DNA from: Methylomarinovum caldicuralii
Lineage (GTDB): Bacteria > Pseudomonadota > Gammaproteobacteria > Methylococcales > Methylothermaceae
Reading direction: 5' to 3'
NCBI RefSeq assembly: GCF_033126985.1
Contig: NZ_AP024714.1
Coordinates: 1-64,000 of the forward strand
DNA length: 64,000 nt
Shown here piece after piece: positions 63,918 through 64,000 of the stretch. A program made the position numbers and the translations under genes. The notes under the pieces were generated by a model that saw nothing but the letters and a program-made list of their open reading frames with translations, did no database searches and was not told the origin of the DNA. Within the stretch, counting starts at the first letter, position 1, and each line of letters starts with the position of its first letter.

Positions 63918-64000
63918 ATGACCACCCTATCCAAAGCCCCGGTACGCTACGTCGACACCCCCGTGCAGCTGCGCCGGCTCTGCGACCGACTCAAGGACAG
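63918..64000 (+). CDS. rnd: Ribonuclease D, N-terminal fragment
   Basis: Partial: only the first 27 codons lie in the window. The N-terminus has RYVDTPVQLRRLCDRLKD, matching the start of RNase D, a 3'-5' exoribonuclease of tRNA processing. The ATG at 63918 has AGGAA 5 nt upstream. Identification from so short a stretch is moderate. Confidence 0.6.
   Translation, partial: MTTLSKAPVRYVDTPVQLRRLCDRLKD

Overview
The window is GC-rich, gene-dense bacterial chromosome that starts about 100 bp upstream of dnaA. It contains no mobile element, CRISPR array, rRNA or tRNA that I can support. Gene families and gene order point to a gammaproteobacterium: minCDE, metK/ahcY, the ubiE-ubiJ-ubiB cluster, a MshL-type secretin cluster, and the cytochrome c4-dsbA-phosphatase-diguanylate cyclase block beside engB and polA, an order I recall from Pseudomonas. 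Met-rich copper-type proteins would suit a methanotroph-like lineage, but no marker below class level is present, so that is only a guess.

Layout. 1-2.6 kb: dnaA-dnaN and a bidirectional terminator. 2.6-6.9 kb (minus): TAT-exported multicopper oxidase, then pgl and pgi. 7.0-10.3 kb (plus): a small membrane ORF coupled to rsmI, RNase P RNA, and a large unrecognised protein. 10.2-11.7 kb (minus): lemA and a GIDE/EF-hand membrane protein. 11.8-14.7 kb (plus): gamma carbonic anhydrase, an ABC-F ATPase and a universal stress protein. 14.7-16.9 kb (minus): two DUF1538 membrane proteins with a PII-like and a CBS protein. 17.0-19.8 kb (minus): minCDE, a winged-helix protein and a Met-rich coiled-coil repeat protein. 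19.9-21.9 kb: TPP riboswitch and thiC. 21.9-27.5 kb: Uma2 protein, moaB, NnrU, DUF423, pepN and a PsiE-like protein. 27.5-32.3 kb: pstS-pstC-pstA-pstB behind a Pho box.

32.3-41.7 kb (minus): an uninterrupted MSHA-type pilus/secretion operon (secretin, TPR protein, MshEN-type ATPase, platform protein, PilM/N-like, PilO-like and MshK-like proteins, two pseudopilins, PilZ protein). 41.8-45.6 kb (plus): DUF2959 lipoprotein and a coupled VWA three-gene cluster of unknown function. 45.6-51.5 kb (minus): metK-ahcY-ubiE-ubiJ-[DUF4258-DUF2283]-ubiB. 51.7-56.0 kb (plus): OmpA-like lipoprotein, phoB-phoR-PstS-like gene behind a second Pho box, and a DUF4126 protein. 56.0-59.5 kb (minus): cytochrome c4, dsbA, an endonuclease/exonuclease/phosphatase-fold protein and a GGDEF cyclase. 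59.6-64 kb: engB, a probable small RNA, a large inverted-repeat element, polA, a rhodanese and the start of rnd.

Functional links. The pst and phoBR loci are tied together by matching Pho boxes with correctly spaced -10 elements. The pilus operon carries its own c-di-GMP inputs (an MshEN motif in the ATPase and a PilZ protein). The metK-ahcY-ubi run joins SAM supply, SAH removal and a SAM-dependent quinone methylation step. The most interesting unannotated element is the putative sRNA between polA and engB (minus strand, about 60205-60328). It has an ECF/sigmaE-type promoter, three hairpins with C-rich 10-nt loops and a U8 terminator. It sits at the locus, and in the orientation, of enterobacterial Spot 42 and Pseudomonas ErsA.
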